Of a stretch of 64,000 bases of DNA, positions 37,306 to 46,967 are shown in pieces (position 1 is the first letter of the stretch; each line of letters begins with the position of its first letter). Under the pieces are notes generated by a model that worked only from the letters and a program-made list of their open reading frames with translations, searched no databases and was not told where the DNA came from. Origin of the DNA: Pseudomonas gingeri. Its GTDB lineage: Bacteria > Pseudomonadota > Gammaproteobacteria > Pseudomonadales > Pseudomonadaceae. A program made the position numbers and the translations under genes. The stretch covers positions 372,001 to 436,000 of the forward strand of contig NZ_JACAQA010000002.1 of the NCBI RefSeq assembly GCF_013385425.1, read 5' to 3'.

Positions 37306-37902
37306 ATGACCGCAACGAAAGACCGGGTTCGCATCATCGACAGCACCGTCCTCTCGGACGACTGGTACCTGCTGAAGAAAACCACCTTCGATTTCCTGCG
37401 CAGCGACGGCACCTGGCAGCGGCAAAGTCGCGAGACCTACGACCGCGGCAATGGCGCGACCATCCTGCTGTTCAACCGCGAAAAACAGACCGTGGTGCTG
37501 ACCCGGCAATTCCGCTTCCCGGTATTCGTCAACGGCCACGACGGCATGCTGGTGGAAGCCGCCGCCGGCCTGCTGGAAAACGCCTCACCCGAAGACCGCA
37601 TCCGCGCCGAAGCCGAGGAAGAAACCGGCTACCGCGTACAGAACGTGGAAAAAATCTTCGAAGCCTTCATGAGCCCGGGCTCGGTGACCGAGAAACTGCA
37701 TTTCTTCCTCGGCGAATACGACGGCGACAGCAAGGTCAGCCACGGTGGCGGCCTGGAAGCCGAGGGCGAGGACCTGGAAGTGCTGGAGTTGTCCCTGGAC
37801 GACGCACTGCAAGCCGTCCGGCGTGGGGAAATCGTCGATGCCAAGACCATCATGCTGTTGCAGTATGTGGCCTTGAACAAGACCCTCGACACCCCGCGCT
37901 GA
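37306..37902 (+). CDS. nudK: NudK-like Nudix hydrolase
   Basis: 198 residues, similar in plan to E. coli NudK (GDP-mannose pyrophosphatase). Nudix box at GLLENASPEDRIRAEAEEET followed by GY; the first conserved Glu of the box is Ser here, while the RExxEE-like core AEAEEETG remains. Monocistronic, tail to tail with nadE seven bases apart. Confidence 0.8.
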   Translation: MTATKDRVRIIDSTVLSDDWYLLKKTTFDFLRSDGTWQRQSRETYDRGNGATILLFNREKQTVVLTRQFRFPVFVNGHDGMLVEAAAGLLENASPEDRIRAEAEEETGYRVQNVEKIFEAFMSPGSVTEKLHFFLGEYDGDSKVSHGGGLEAEGEDLEVLELSLDDALQAVRRGEIVDAKTIMLLQYVALNKTLDTPR

Positions 37903-37909
37903 CCCCGGC

Positions 37910-38737
37910 TCACACCGGCGAGTACGGCAAAGCCCGCTTGTGCGCAGTCCTGGCGTAGGCGGCTTCGATGATCGCGCTGGCCCGCGCCGACACCGGCAGC
38001 CCCAGCAAGTAGGCGTCGATCTCGGCATAGGTGCAACCATAGGCGAGCTCGTCCGGCCTGCCCGGCACCAACTCCTCAAGGTCGGCTGTCGGCTCCTTGT
38101 ACACCAGTGGCTCGGGAGCCCCCAGGGCCAAGGCCAGCCGCCGCACCTGGCCCTTGCTCAAACCGGACAAGGGCGCCAGGTCGCAGGCCCCGTCACCGAA
38201 CTTGGTGAAAAAACCCATCAGCGCCTCCGCGGCGTGATCGGTGCCGACCACCAGCCCGTTGACGAAATTGGCGAGGGCATACTGGGTCATCATCCGCGCC
38301 CGGGCCTTGACATTGCCTTTGACGAAATCCACCTGTGCCGGTATCGCGTCCTGGTCCTCGATTTCAAGACTGCCCATCAACCCGTCCACACAAGCCGAGA
38401 TATTCGCGGTGCTGATCTGGTCCGGCCGGATAAAGGCCAGGGACGCCTGGGCATCGCTTTCATCAGCCTGGGTCCGATAAGGCAAACGCATGGCGATAAA
38501 GCGCGCCGTCCCCCCCTCCTCCCGCAACTGCTCCACCGCCAACTGACACAGCCGCCCCGCCGTCAGTGAGTCGACGCCGCCGCTGATCCCCAACACCAGC
38601 GCCTCGCAACCGGAGCGCTTCAACAGCGCCTTGATGAAGTTGATGCGGCGAGCCAGTTCCGCCGCCTCGTCGCCCGGTACCAACTGCCGGTTCACCCCAA
38701 GCACCTTGGCAATACGATCCTGATTCTCGGTTCCCAT
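37910..38737 (-). CDS. nadE: NAD synthetase, ammonia-dependent
   Basis: 275 residues, the short ammonia-dependent form without glutaminase domain. PP-loop [15 protein letters not shown]. Converts nicotinic acid adenine dinucleotide to NAD. Last gene of the leftward salvage operon; one base after pncB. Confidence 0.93.
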   Translation of the reverse strand: MGTENQDRIAKVLGVNRQLVPGDEAAELARRINFIKALLKRSGCEALVLGISGGVDSLTAGRLCQLAVEQLREEGGTARFIAMRLPYRTQADESDAQASLAFIRPDQISTANISACVDGLMGSLEIEDQDAIPAQVDFVKGNVKARARMMTQYALANFVNGLVVGTDHAAEALMGFFTKFGDGACDLAPLSGLSKGQVRRLALALGAPEPLVYKEPTADLEELVPGRPDELAYGCTYAEIDAYLLGLPVSARASAIIEAAYARTAHKRALPYSPV

Positions 38738-38738
38738 C

Positions 38739-39968
38739 TCACACCTCCAGTTTCTGGTTGAATTCAGTCACGTTGAACACCTGCGCCGCATAACGCAGGA
38801 ACGAAGGGTCTTCACAAACGTTCTTCACCGGGTCATCGGAGAACTTCACCACCGGTTCGCCGTGGACCCGCACCAGCTTCATCACGATACTCAGTGGTTC
38901 GACCCCATCGACATCGCAGGCAAGGCTGGTGCCCATGCCGAAACCGAAGCGGGCCTTGCCGCGGATATGGCGCAGGATCGGCAGGCACTTCTCGAAGTTC
39001 AGGCCATCGGAAAACATCAGGTCCTTGGTCATCGGATCGATCCCCAACTGTGCATAACGCGCCAGCACCTTGTCGGCCCAGACAATCGGATCGCCCGAGT
39101 CCTGGCGCAGGCCATCGTAGAGCTTGGCGAAATACAGGTCGAAATCCTTGAGGAAGAAATCGGTGCTGATACAGTCGGTCAGGGCGATGCCGAGACGTCC
39201 GCGGTATTCGCGCACCCAGTTCTCCAGCGCCGCATTCTGGCTTTCCCGCAGACGGCCGAGTTGCTGGTGCACCATCAGCCATTGGTGGGCCATGGTGCCG
39301 ATCAGCGGAAGGTCGAACTCATAGGCCAGGTGCGCATTGCTGGTGCCGACGAACACGCCAGGGAAATCCCGCCGCATGATATCCACCACCTCACGCTGGG
39401 CACGGAACGACAGCCGGCGACGGGTCGAGAAGTCCGAGACCCGCAGGTCAGCCAGTTCCTCGCGGCTGAGGTTTTTCTCCAGCCACTCGAACTTCTGGTA
39501 GAGCTTGCGGCTGACATCTTCCAACGCCACGTCCGGGTATCTGTCGCGGTTGCGCAACTCGCTGACCAGGGCCAGTACCGGCTGTTCGAACATGATGCAG
39601 TGCAGCATCGGGCCGCGGACGCGGATGCTCAGCTGACCGTCGATTTCGCTGACATGGATATAGCTCAGGTTGAACCGGAACAACCCGAGGAACTGCTCGA
39701 AGTCCGGGGTCAGGTATTCGCGAAAACGCCGGTTGAACAGGAAGCGCAGTTCACCGTCGCGCATTTGCAGATCAGCGAGTTTTTCCAGCTCCAGGCGCAG
39801 CTCGGGGATCAGGTGCGTGAGCTTCTCCCGGGAACGCACGATGAACTGATACTCCACCTCGACGTTGGGGTACTGGTGCAGCACCGCCTGCATCATGGTG
39901 AAAGTGTAGTAGTCGGTATCCAGCAGTCCCTGGATGAGGCCGCCTTCGCGGTTGAATGCACTTTCCAT
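38739..39968 (-). CDS. pncB: Nicotinate phosphoribosyltransferase
   Basis: 409 residues. [40 protein letters not shown] and the Asp-rich [14 protein letters not shown] are standard for the family. Forms nicotinate mononucleotide from nicotinate. Three bases after the nicotinamidase gene. Confidence 0.94.
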   Translation of the reverse strand: MESAFNREGGLIQGLLDTDYYTFTMMQAVLHQYPNVEVEYQFIVRSREKLTHLIPELRLELEKLADLQMRDGELRFLFNRRFREYLTPDFEQFLGLFRFNLSYIHVSEIDGQLSIRVRGPMLHCIMFEQPVLALVSELRNRDRYPDVALEDVSRKLYQKFEWLEKNLSREELADLRVSDFSTRRRLSFRAQREVVDIMRRDFPGVFVGTSNAHLAYEFDLPLIGTMAHQWLMVHQQLGRLRESQNAALENWVREYRGRLGIALTDCISTDFFLKDFDLYFAKLYDGLRQDSGDPIVWADKVLARYAQLGIDPMTKDLMFSDGLNFEKCLPILRHIRGKARFGFGMGTSLACDVDGVEPLSIVMKLVRVHGEPVVKFSDDPVKNVCEDPSFLRYAAQVFNVTEFNQKLEV

Positions 39969-39971
39969 GAC

Positions 39972-40625
39972 TTACTCCTTGTGACCCGCCGCGCGGGCCA
40001 GCTGTTCGCGACTGCTGATGACCTCGACACGCGCCTGTTGCAGGTCGTGGACCGCCTGCTGCGCGCCGTCAGCGCTGAGGGCACGGCAGGCCGGCAGGTA
40101 GACGATGACCTTGAAACCCGCCCCCGCCAGCTGCAACGCGGTGGTCTTGACGCAGAAATCCAGGGCCAGGCCACCGACGATCACCTGCCGGACGTGCCGG
40201 GCATTCAGGTACTCGATCACGCCGGTGGAGAGTTTGTGCTGGAGGTCGTGGAAGCAGGCGCCGTAAGGGTGCAGTGCCGGCTCCACGCCCTTCCAGACAA
40301 AATAGTCGTAGTCCTGGGGCACCGGCAGTTCATCGAGCAGCGTGAAACCTTCAGTGCCGGGGACGCAGTGGCTGACCCAGGTCAGGTCGGCATGCTCAAG
40401 GCCAGTGGGCTTGAGCATCTGCTCGTGGGAGCTCACCACCCAGGGTGCCTGGGGACTGTGGGCGTCCTTGCTGCCGATGCGGATATCGGCCAGCGAGGCC
40501 ATGAAATTCAGTTCGGCACCGATCAGGTGACCGCCCACCACCGGCAGCTCATCCGGGCAGAGTGGCGTGAAGCCTTTCTGGGCGTCGACATCGAAGGCGG
40601 CGGTCTTGATCACTTGAGCATTCAT
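39972..40625 (-). CDS. Nicotinamidase (isochorismatase family)
   Basis: 217 residues from ATG 40625 (GGGAG upstream). Catalytic triad regions: Asp in AFDVDAQKGF, Lys in FVWKGVEP, Cys in GGLALDFCVKTTAL. Converts nicotinamide to nicotinate, feeding PncB and NadE downstream. First gene of the leftward NrtR-controlled operon. Confidence 0.88.
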   Translation of the reverse strand: MNAQVIKTAAFDVDAQKGFTPLCPDELPVVGGHLIGAELNFMASLADIRIGSKDAHSPQAPWVVSSHEQMLKPTGLEHADLTWVSHCVPGTEGFTLLDELPVPQDYDYFVWKGVEPALHPYGACFHDLQHKLSTGVIEYLNARHVRQVIVGGLALDFCVKTTALQLAGAGFKVIVYLPACRALSADGAQQAVHDLQQARVEVISSREQLARAAGHKE

Positions 40626-40654
40626 GGCTGTTTCTCCCTTGGTGATGAAACAAC

Positions 40655-40672
40655 GGTACACGTCATGTACTT
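40655..40672. promoter_or_regulatory. NrtR operator 1
   Basis: GGTACACGTCATGTACTT, upstream of the nicotinamidase gene. It repeats in inverted orientation at 40753-40770 with one mismatch. Confidence 0.75.
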
Positions 40673-40752
40673 TCAATGCAAGCGCGACGCCATTGACTTC
40701 TCTATTATCTATTCTGAATCAATCTATTTCATGAGCCCGTCACTTGATACAT

Positions 40753-40770
40753 AAGTACATGACGAGTACC
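40753..40770. promoter_or_regulatory. NrtR operator 2
   Basis: AAGTACATGACGAGTACC, the reverse complement of operator 1 except for one base, just before the adenylyltransferase gene. One site faces each divergent operon. Confidence 0.75.
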
Positions 40771-40793
40771 TTTAAGACAAAGGAGACCCTACC

Positions 40794-41339
40794 ATGTACG
40801 AACTCGCAATCTACGGCGGCGCCTTCAACCCCCCGCACGCCGGTCACGCCCAGGTGATGATCGAAGCCTCCCGTCACGCGCGCTCGCTATGGGTGGTGCC
40901 ATCCTTCAGGCATCCCCATGGCAAGCACATGGCCAAGTACGAGCGGCGCCTGGACTGGCTGCGAGCGATCGTCGAACAGGTGCGTCCGGCCTGCTCGTCG
41001 GCGATTTCGGTGTGCCGGATCGAGCAGCAATTGGCCCGGGAGACCGAGGCGCCCATCTACAGTTATGAACTGCTCTGCGCCCTGGCCGAGATGACCGGAC
41101 TGCCCACCCGCCAGATCGCCCTGGTGGTCGGGCACGATGTCGCCGCGCAGTTGCCGGACTTCCATCTGGGGGCGCAATTGCTCGAGCGTTTCTCCGTGCT
41201 GTGCGTGGAGGAGCAAGCGGGCGTGCGCAGTACACTGCTACGCGAACGGCTGGCGCAGGGCGAAACATTGCCCGCCCACTGGATGGCACCCGGCATGGAT
41301 CCGGTAGACTACGGGCTCTATGCCGTACACAGGACTTGA
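40794..41339 (+). CDS. Nicotinate-nucleotide adenylyltransferase-like protein
   Basis: 181 residues, shorter than housekeeping NadD (about 210). Nucleotidyltransferase motifs: YGGAFNPPHAGHAQV and, near the C terminus, VRSTLLRERL in place of ISSTxIRxR. Should join nicotinate mononucleotide to AMP in the salvage route completed by the divergent genes. One base before nrtR. Confidence 0.82.
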   Translation: MYELAIYGGAFNPPHAGHAQVMIEASRHARSLWVVPSFRHPHGKHMAKYERRLDWLRAIVEQVRPACSSAISVCRIEQQLARETEAPIYSYELLCALAEMTGLPTRQIALVVGHDVAAQLPDFHLGAQLLERFSVLCVEEQAGVRSTLLRERLAQGETLPAHWMAPGMDPVDYGLYAVHRT

Positions 41340-41340
41340 T

Positions 41341-42057
41341 ATGCCGGACCGTTCCCCCACCGCACCGAGGAAAAGCGACTACCTGCACACCGTCGACTTG
41401 TGCGTGCTGTTCTACTGCCGTCACTCCCAAGCCCTGCAGATCCTGCTGCACAAACGTGAAGCCGATCCCTTCGAGGGCCATTGGGCCCTGCCGGGCGTGG
41501 TGGTCAACGGCGCGGTGGCCGACCTGACCCTGGACGACGCGGTGGAACGCCTGCGCGCCAGCGACAAGGTCAACCTGCCGCTGGCCTGGATCGAACAGGT
41601 GGGCACCGTGGGCGATGCCTTTCGCGACCCGCGCTGCTGGTCATCCTCGACCTTCTACCTGGCCATCGTCAGTGAAGAGCCGACCCTGAACGAGCAACAG
41701 GCCTGGTTCGCCCTCGACAGCGTCGCCGATGCTTCGGTGCGCCTGCCCTTCGATCACAACGCACTGGCGGCGGCAGCCCAGGAACGGCTGTTGTCCAAAT
41801 CGCTGTACAGCAGCCTGCCGCTGATGTTCCTCGGTACCGAGTTCAGTGCCCCGGAAGCCACCGCGATCTTTTCCCTGGTACTGGCGCGTCCGGTGCTCAA
41901 GACCAGCACCCGGCAACGCTTGCTGAAGATGACCGAAGCCGGCTACCTGCGGGAAACCGGGCGCAAGAAACAGGGAGACGGCGGCCGTCCGCAAGCCACC
42001 CTGGAACACCTCAAACCTGACGCGCTCTATCTGTTCGACCGCTGCTTTCTGGAGTAA
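41341..42057 (+). CDS. nrtR: NrtR, Nudix-related repressor of NAD salvage
   Basis: 238 residues. N-terminal Nudix-like sensor domain without catalytic Nudix residues (GHWALPGVVVNGAVADLTLD, followed by DAVERL), C-terminal winged helix (VLKTSTRQRLLKMTEAGYLR). Known NrtR proteins sense ADP-ribose and repress NAD genes; the two operators in the divergent promoter fit. Stop overlaps the next start (TAATG). Confidence 0.88.
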   Translation: MPDRSPTAPRKSDYLHTVDLCVLFYCRHSQALQILLHKREADPFEGHWALPGVVVNGAVADLTLDDAVERLRASDKVNLPLAWIEQVGTVGDAFRDPRCWSSSTFYLAIVSEEPTLNEQQAWFALDSVADASVRLPFDHNALAAAAQERLLSKSLYSSLPLMFLGTEFSAPEATAIFSLVLARPVLKTSTRQRLLKMTEAGYLRETGRKKQGDGGRPQATLEHLKPDALYLFDRCFLE

Positions 42058-42569
42058 TGCCACGCATGAAGCCCGACACCGAATCCGAATGCCTGCTGCA
42101 CACGCCCTACTTCGATGTGGTCAAGGAGCGGGGTTATTTCATCATCAAGGAAGCCCAGGCCATCAATGGCGTGGTCGCGGTGCCCGTCCTGCCGGATGGT
42201 CGCCTGATGCTGGCGGTGCTGCAACGCCGGGCCATCGGCGCCCAATCGATCGAGTTTCCCCGTGGCGCCATCGACCTCGGTGAAACCGCCTGTGATGCTG
42301 CCGCCCGCGAACTGCTGGAAGAAACCGGCTGGCCGGCGCTGAAGGTCACGGAACTGGGCCTGCTGCACAGCAACACCTCACTGATCGCCAGTGCGGTTGC
42401 CGTCTGCCGGGTGGACATTGATGGCGAAGCGGTGGAAGACACCGATGGCGAGGTCGACAAGGTGCTGTTCGTCACACTGGCCGAACTCAAGGCAATGATT
42501 GCCGCCGGTAGGATTACCGACGGACATACCTTGTCGGCGGCGATGATGCTGATCGCCCAACCCTTATAG
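42057..42569 (+). CDS. Nudix hydrolase, ADP-ribose pyrophosphatase-like
   Basis: 170 residues with an intact Nudix box: G-AIDLG-E-TACDAAA-RELLEETGW. Likely degrades ADP-ribose or a related NAD-derived nucleotide, which would remove the NrtR effector. Coupled to nrtR by a one-base overlap; the 3' end overlaps the convergent PhzF-like gene by 6 bases. Confidence 0.85.
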   Translation: MPRMKPDTESECLLHTPYFDVVKERGYFIIKEAQAINGVVAVPVLPDGRLMLAVLQRRAIGAQSIEFPRGAIDLGETACDAAARELLEETGWPALKVTELGLLHSNTSLIASAVAVCRVDIDGEAVEDTDGEVDKVLFVTLAELKAMIAAGRITDGHTLSAAMMLIAQPL

Positions 42570-43406
42570 GTTCAGGCTACCGGTGATGCAGGTCACGGCG
42601 GCACCGCCGACCCAGATTTCGTCACCCACCTGCTCCACACTGATCCGCCCGGCACGGCCCATCGCCGTGCCCTGGCTGACCCGATACGACTGCGGTGCCC
42701 GCCCCTCTCCCAGCAGCCAACGCGCAATACCGGCGTTCAGACTGCCAGTGGCGGGGTCTTCACACATGCCCTCACCGGCGATAAGAGCACGCACTTCGAA
42801 CTGACATTCGTCGCCATCCAGTGCTGGGTTCCAGGGCGCCACCAGCCCCACCGCCAGCCCTTTCAATTGGGCATAGTCGGGTTTTACCGCCAGTATCCGT
42901 GCCCGATCGGGCAGCATCAGCACCAGCCAATCAACGCCATTGTCGACCCACTGGGCATCGAGCACCTCCTCCGGAGCCAGTCCCAGGCCGAGGCGAACCC
43001 GCTCACGCAACGCCTCGTCCAGGGGGCCTGCGCGACGCAGCGGCGGCGCGATAAAGGCCAGGTCATCGCCCTCGCGCCGAATCCGTACCAGGCCGATCCC
43101 GCACTCCTGGACGATCTCCTCGCCCCGGGGCACGCCACCGGCTTCCAACCAGGCATGGCAGGACCCCAGGGTCGGGTGACCGGCGAAAGGCAGCTCCCTG
43201 ATCGTGGTGAATATTCGTACCCGGTAATCAGCCCGAGGATCCTGGGGCGCCTGCAGGAAGGTGGTTTCGCTGAGATTGGTCCAGGTTGCGAAGGCCTGCA
43301 TCTGCTCATCGGTCAGTTGGTCGGCGGCGAAGACCACAGCCAGTGGATTGCCCTTGAATGACTCGCGGCTGAAAACATCCAGTTGCTTGAAATCGTGCTG
43401 GCTCAT
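42564..43406 (-). CDS. PhzF-family isomerase-like protein
   Basis: 280 residues from MSQHDFKQLDVF (ATG 43406). Family marks: GNPLAVVF, the Glu in TNLSETTFL, ELPFAGHPTLGSCHAWL, and C-terminal EDPATGSLNAGIARWL. Homologous to phenazine PhzF and diaminopimelate epimerase-like folds; the reaction here is unknown and no phenazine genes are present. Confidence 0.88.
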   Translation of the reverse strand: MSQHDFKQLDVFSRESFKGNPLAVVFAADQLTDEQMQAFATWTNLSETTFLQAPQDPRADYRVRIFTTIRELPFAGHPTLGSCHAWLEAGGVPRGEEIVQECGIGLVRIRREGDDLAFIAPPLRRAGPLDEALRERVRLGLGLAPEEVLDAQWVDNGVDWLVLMLPDRARILAVKPDYAQLKGLAVGLVAPWNPALDGDECQFEVRALIAGEGMCEDPATGSLNAGIARWLLGEGRAPQSYRVSQGTAMGRAGRISVEQVGDEIWVGGAAVTCITGSLNL

Positions 43407-43630
43407 GGTCGGGCTCCCTGGCGGAAAAAGGTCGGCGGTCAGTGTTGGGATTTCATCACACAACCCGACTCTTGAACCCACACAGTCAGGCCATTTTCAG
43501 CCACTACACCTGCCGGTGTTCCTACATCATTGCCGTCGATGGTCACCATCGACCCAATGAAGTTCTCTTAAAAATCCAGGCGCGTAACCTTGGCTCCATA
43601 CCCAACACATAACACCCGGAGCACACCACC

Positions 43631-43855
43631 ATGAAACGCCAACTCTTTCTCGGCCTCGCTTTCTCGGTACTGGCAGTCAACGCTTTTGCTGCATCCTCGG
43701 CTCAACCCGTGGTCGCACACACTCAACAAGCAGTCGCTGAAGGCGGCTCTGATCGTCTGATCGATCGTCGTGTAGCTGAAGGTGGCTCTGATCGCCTGAT
43801 CGACCGTCGCGTTGCCGAAGGTGGTTCCGACCGTCTGATCCAGAATCGTGCATGA
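43631..43855 (+). CDS. Secreted peptide with three 13-residue repeats
   Basis: 74 residues. Signal peptide of about 20 residues (MKRQLFLGLAFSVLAVNAFA), then a short spacer and three copies of VAEGGSDRLIDRR at residues 35-47, 48-60 and 61-73 (the last ends IQNR). At DNA level the repeats have a 39-base period (43733-43849) with synonymous changes, so the protein sequence is under selection. Small periplasmic or secreted proteins with this repeat are common in Pseudomonas but I know no proven function. GGAG precedes the ATG; a terminator follows. Confidence 0.8.
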   Translation: MKRQLFLGLAFSVLAVNAFAASSAQPVVAHTQQAVAEGGSDRLIDRRVAEGGSDRLIDRRVAEGGSDRLIQNRA

Positions 43856-43882
43856 GTCGCGTTACCGCAGCATCCAGCCAAG

Positions 43883-43909
43883 AGCCCGGCCTTATCAGCC
43901 GGGCTTTTT
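43883..43909 (+). terminator. Rho-independent terminator
   Basis: AGCCCGGC-CTTATCA-GCCGGGCT followed by TTTTTCTTT, right after the repeat-peptide gene; 19 bases before the hemB stop, so it could serve one direction only. Confidence 0.85.
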
Positions 43910-43927
43910 CTTTGCGCGCTGTCTGGG

Positions 43928-44902
43928 TCAGATCCCGTCGCGAGCAATGTCCATCGCGAAGTAACTCAGAATAATGTCCGCTCCGGCGCGCTTGATGGCA
44001 CCCAGGCTTTCGCGAACGATACGGTGCTCGTCAATGGCCCCGGCCTGGGCACCGAACTTGATCATCGCGTACTCGCCACTGACCTGATACGCCGCCAGGG
44101 GCAGGCGCGACGCTTCGCGGATATCGCGAATGATGTCGAGGTAGGCACCGGCCGGCTTGACCATCAGCACATCGGCCCCTTCCTGCTCGTCCAACAGCGA
44201 CTCGCGCACCGCCTCACGCCGGTTCATCGGGTTCATCTGGTAAGCCTTGCGGTCGCCCTTGAGCGCCGTACCGCCCGCTTCGCGGAACGGGCCATAGAGC
44301 GCCGAGGCGAACTTGGTCGAATAGGCCATGATCGAGGTGTCGAGAAAACCGGCGGCGTCCAGGGCACTGCGAATGGCCTGGACCTGGCCGTCCATGGCCG
44401 CGGACGGCGAGATGAAATCCGCTCCCGCCTGTGCCGCTACCACCGCCTGGCGCCCGAGATTCTTCAGGGTCGCATCGTTGTCGACCGCGTCGCCATGCAG
44501 CACGCCGCAATGACCATGGGAGGTGTACTCGCAGAAACAGGTGTCGGACATCACCACCATTTCCGGTGCCGTGTCCTTGCAGATCCGCACCATGCGCGCC
44601 ACCAGGCCCTCTTCGTTCCAGGTGTCGCTACCCGTCGCGTCCAGATGGTGGGAGACACCAAAGGTCATCACCGACTTGATCCCGGCCCGAGCGTAACGCT
44701 CGATCTCGCTGGCCAGTTTCTTTTCCGGGATCCGCATTACACCGGGCATGCTGGTGATGGGCACAAAATCGTCGATACCTTCCTCGACGAAGATCGGCAA
44801 TACCAGGTCATTGAGGCTGAACTCGGTTTCCTGGAACAGGCCGCGCAGGCTTTCATTTCGACGCAGGCGACGCAAACGCGTCGTCGGAAATAGCTGTGAC
44901 AT
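43928..44902 (-). CDS. hemB: Delta-aminolevulinate dehydratase, zinc-type
   Basis: 324 residues, condenses two 5-aminolevulinates to porphobilinogen in haem synthesis. Schiff-base lysines in [13 protein letters not shown] and [14 protein letters not shown]. The metal site reads [15 protein letters not shown] with three Cys, the zinc-binding form of E. coli; the well-studied P. aeruginosa enzyme has an Asp-based magnesium form at this place. So this may be a second copy with a different metal need. Stand-alone gene. Confidence 0.93.
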   Translation of the reverse strand: MSQLFPTTRLRRLRRNESLRGLFQETEFSLNDLVLPIFVEEGIDDFVPITSMPGVMRIPEKKLASEIERYARAGIKSVMTFGVSHHLDATGSDTWNEEGLVARMVRICKDTAPEMVVMSDTCFCEYTSHGHCGVLHGDAVDNDATLKNLGRQAVVAAQAGADFISPSAAMDGQVQAIRSALDAAGFLDTSIMAYSTKFASALYGPFREAGGTALKGDRKAYQMNPMNRREAVRESLLDEQEGADVLMVKPAGAYLDIIRDIREASRLPLAAYQVSGEYAMIKFGAQAGAIDEHRIVRESLGAIKRAGADIILSYFAMDIARDGI

Positions 44903-45599
44903 CGTGTTTCCCGAGGCTGATTCAAAAGAGACGGATTCAGAAGCTACCGAGCTTAGGCCAGTCTCCCGCTGTTTTACACCGGCAGATCAAGAAAGGTCTG
45001 TTACGCAGGCTGCAACAGCGCAAGCCCCTTGAATTCATGGACTACGACCGTAAAACCGGTGAAACCAAGACTTACCGGTCACATTTCGTCCATCCGGCCC
45101 TTTTACATAGTTGTAAGAAATCGCGATTTTGCAATATGTAGTGCTTAAAAATATTCACTACAAAACGGTTGACGCCTTCTTTCCGCGCTTGCATGATGGA
45201 CCTGCCTCCCCGATCGGGAGCGCCGCAAAAGCTGTTGTTACAACAGGCTCGACAAGCCGTCGAGCTGTTCCGGATCTGTACTGCCCACAAGGCAGATTGA
45301 TGAAGCTGACCTGGCGTGATCGTCCCAACGGGCGAGAAGCACCGGCCTAACGTCCTCAAAATGCTTGTGGCTGACTTCGTTACTGTCGTCAGCGCCGTTC
45401 TAAGGATCGCGCTGTTGCTTCTTATCGTTGAAACGTTGCGTGTAGCAGGGTTTGAACCCCGCTACATAAATCGCGCCCAGGGCCGGCGCCACACTCGACG
45501 GACACCATTGTCCGTGTGCGGCACCGCAGCAATTCGCCGTCTTGGCAACGATACACACGTAAACCAGACAGATTAACGAGTGGTCAAAGGGGCTTTAAC
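44903..45599. other. Intergenic region with promoter-like and hairpin sequences
   Basis: 697 bases. Seen: an inverted repeat TGTAGTG...CACTACA (45137-45143 / 45156-45162), a rightward promoter-like TTGACG-N17-CATGAT (45169-45197), a 35-codon frame at 45193-45300 (MMDLPPRSGAPQ...) without a clear ribosome site, and a hairpin with arms GTAGC...GCTAC at 45442-45465. It could hold a small RNA; nothing is proven. Confidence 0.35.
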
Positions 45600-45911
45600 A
45601 TGAATCTGAACAATCAAACGACTATCGATCAACTGGCTGGCCTGTTCGCATCGCGCAAAGACAGCCTTGACGACCATATTCTCTGGATCAGCCAGACCGG
45701 AGACGTGAAACTCGACCCTCGCTCGCCCTACGCCGACGAGCGCGCCTTCAGCCAGGCCCAGCCCGCGCTGTTCGCCTGCATCAAGATGTACCGCCGGGGC
45801 CAGGGCTATGTCGGCAAGAAAGCCGCAGCCGACAAAGACTTCATGGCTCGCGTGCTGCAATCGCTGAAGTCGGAATGGGCCGCTCACCACGCCCTGCCGA
45901 AGAGCGCCTGA
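45600..45911 (+). CDS. Small conserved-looking hypothetical protein
   Basis: 103 residues (MNLNNQTTIDQLAGLFASRK...AAHHALPKSA), hydrophilic, no signal peptide or membrane segment, about pI 9. AAAGGGG lies upstream of the ATG and a strong terminator follows, so it is a real single-gene unit. I do not recognise the family. Confidence 0.75.
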   Translation: MNLNNQTTIDQLAGLFASRKDSLDDHILWISQTGDVKLDPRSPYADERAFSQAQPALFACIKMYRRGQGYVGKKAAADKDFMARVLQSLKSEWAAHHALPKSA

Positions 45912-46004
45912 AGACTCGCTATAACTGAGTAGCGCAAGGCGTCTCACACAAAACCCGGCTATCCAGACTGTGTGAAAACCTAGCAATCTGCTGGCCGGTT
46001 AAAG

Positions 46005-46037
46005 AAAATGCCCGTATCGCAAGATACGGGCATTTTT
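46005..46037. terminator. Bidirectional Rho-independent terminator
   Basis: 14-bp stem AAAATGCCCGTATC / GATACGGGCATTTT with GCAA loop and T-run. Ends the gene at 45600. The rest of 45912-46259 shows only the likely promoter region of the following hydrolase. Confidence 0.9.
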
Positions 46038-46259
46038 CTTATGCGCTATATCCAAGGTGAAAATCGCTCTCAGAGCGCGCTGTTTCCACTGTCGCTGTAT
46101 CGCCGGGTTTTGTCTTTCTGGAGGCGCGACTCGACGGCCCCCCACTGCCGTGCAAAATCCAGAAGCGTGCTGGATTTGTCCAATTTCCCGCCGCCCCACT
46201 CCTCCACACTTGAGCCATGGCCACAGCGCCACGGCCCGATTCCAACGAGGAGAAATACC

Positions 46260-46955
46260 ATGAGCGATTATGTGTTCGCCCCCCCTGCCACCCCATCCCT
46301 GGCCGTTGAAGGCGAGTCCGCGCGCTTTCCGATTCGCCGGGTGTTCTGCGTCGGCCGCAACTACTCCGAACATGCCCGGGAAATGGGCCACGACCCGGAC
46401 CGCGAACCGCCGTTCTTCTTCATGAAGCCCGCCGATGCGGTGGTGCCGGCCAGCGGCGTGATCGCCTACCCACCGCTGACCGAGGACCTGCACCATGAGA
46501 TCGAGCTGGTGGTAGCCATTGGTGAAGGTGGTACGGATATCGATCCGGACGACGCCCTCGCTCATGTCTGGGGTTACGGCGTCGGTCTTGACCTGACGCG
46601 GCGTGATATCCAGGCCCAGGCCAAGAAGCTCGGACGGCCGTGGGATTGGGCCAAGGGGTTCGACGAGTCGGCGCCTTGCACGGCCTTGCGTCGCGCCACT
46701 GCGCTGGGATATCCGCAAAGCGGCGCGATCTGGCTGAAGGTCAACGATGTCGAACGCCAGCGCGGCGATCTGGCGGACCAGATATGGTCGGTGCCGGATG
46801 TGATCAGCCATATCTCGTGCTCGGTAGAACTCAAGGCTGGCGACCTGATTTTCACCGGCACACCGGCCGGCGTCGGTGCTCTGGTGGCGGGTGACCGGAT
46901 CAGCGCGGGAATCGAGGGGATCGCCACGTTCGAGTTGACCATCGGTCAACGCTGA
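46260..46955 (+). CDS. Fumarylacetoacetate hydrolase family protein
   Basis: 231 residues. VGRNYSEHAREMG, FFFMKPADAVV, metal ligands in HHEIELVVAIG and a downstream Asp in GYGVGLDLTRRD. Such short members hydrolyse fumarylpyruvate or acylpyruvates or decarboxylate oxaloacetate. No pathway partners adjacent. Confidence 0.9.
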   Translation: MSDYVFAPPATPSLAVEGESARFPIRRVFCVGRNYSEHAREMGHDPDREPPFFFMKPADAVVPASGVIAYPPLTEDLHHEIELVVAIGEGGTDIDPDDALAHVWGYGVGLDLTRRDIQAQAKKLGRPWDWAKGFDESAPCTALRRATALGYPQSGAIWLKVNDVERQRGDLADQIWSVPDVISHISCSVELKAGDLIFTGTPAGVGALVAGDRISAGIEGIATFELTIGQR

Positions 46956-46967
46956 TCGGCGACCGGA

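Noticed and set aside
43733..43849. Direct repeats as a CRISPR-like array
   Set aside because: The 39-base repeats are contiguous, have no spacers and are codons of a secreted peptide.
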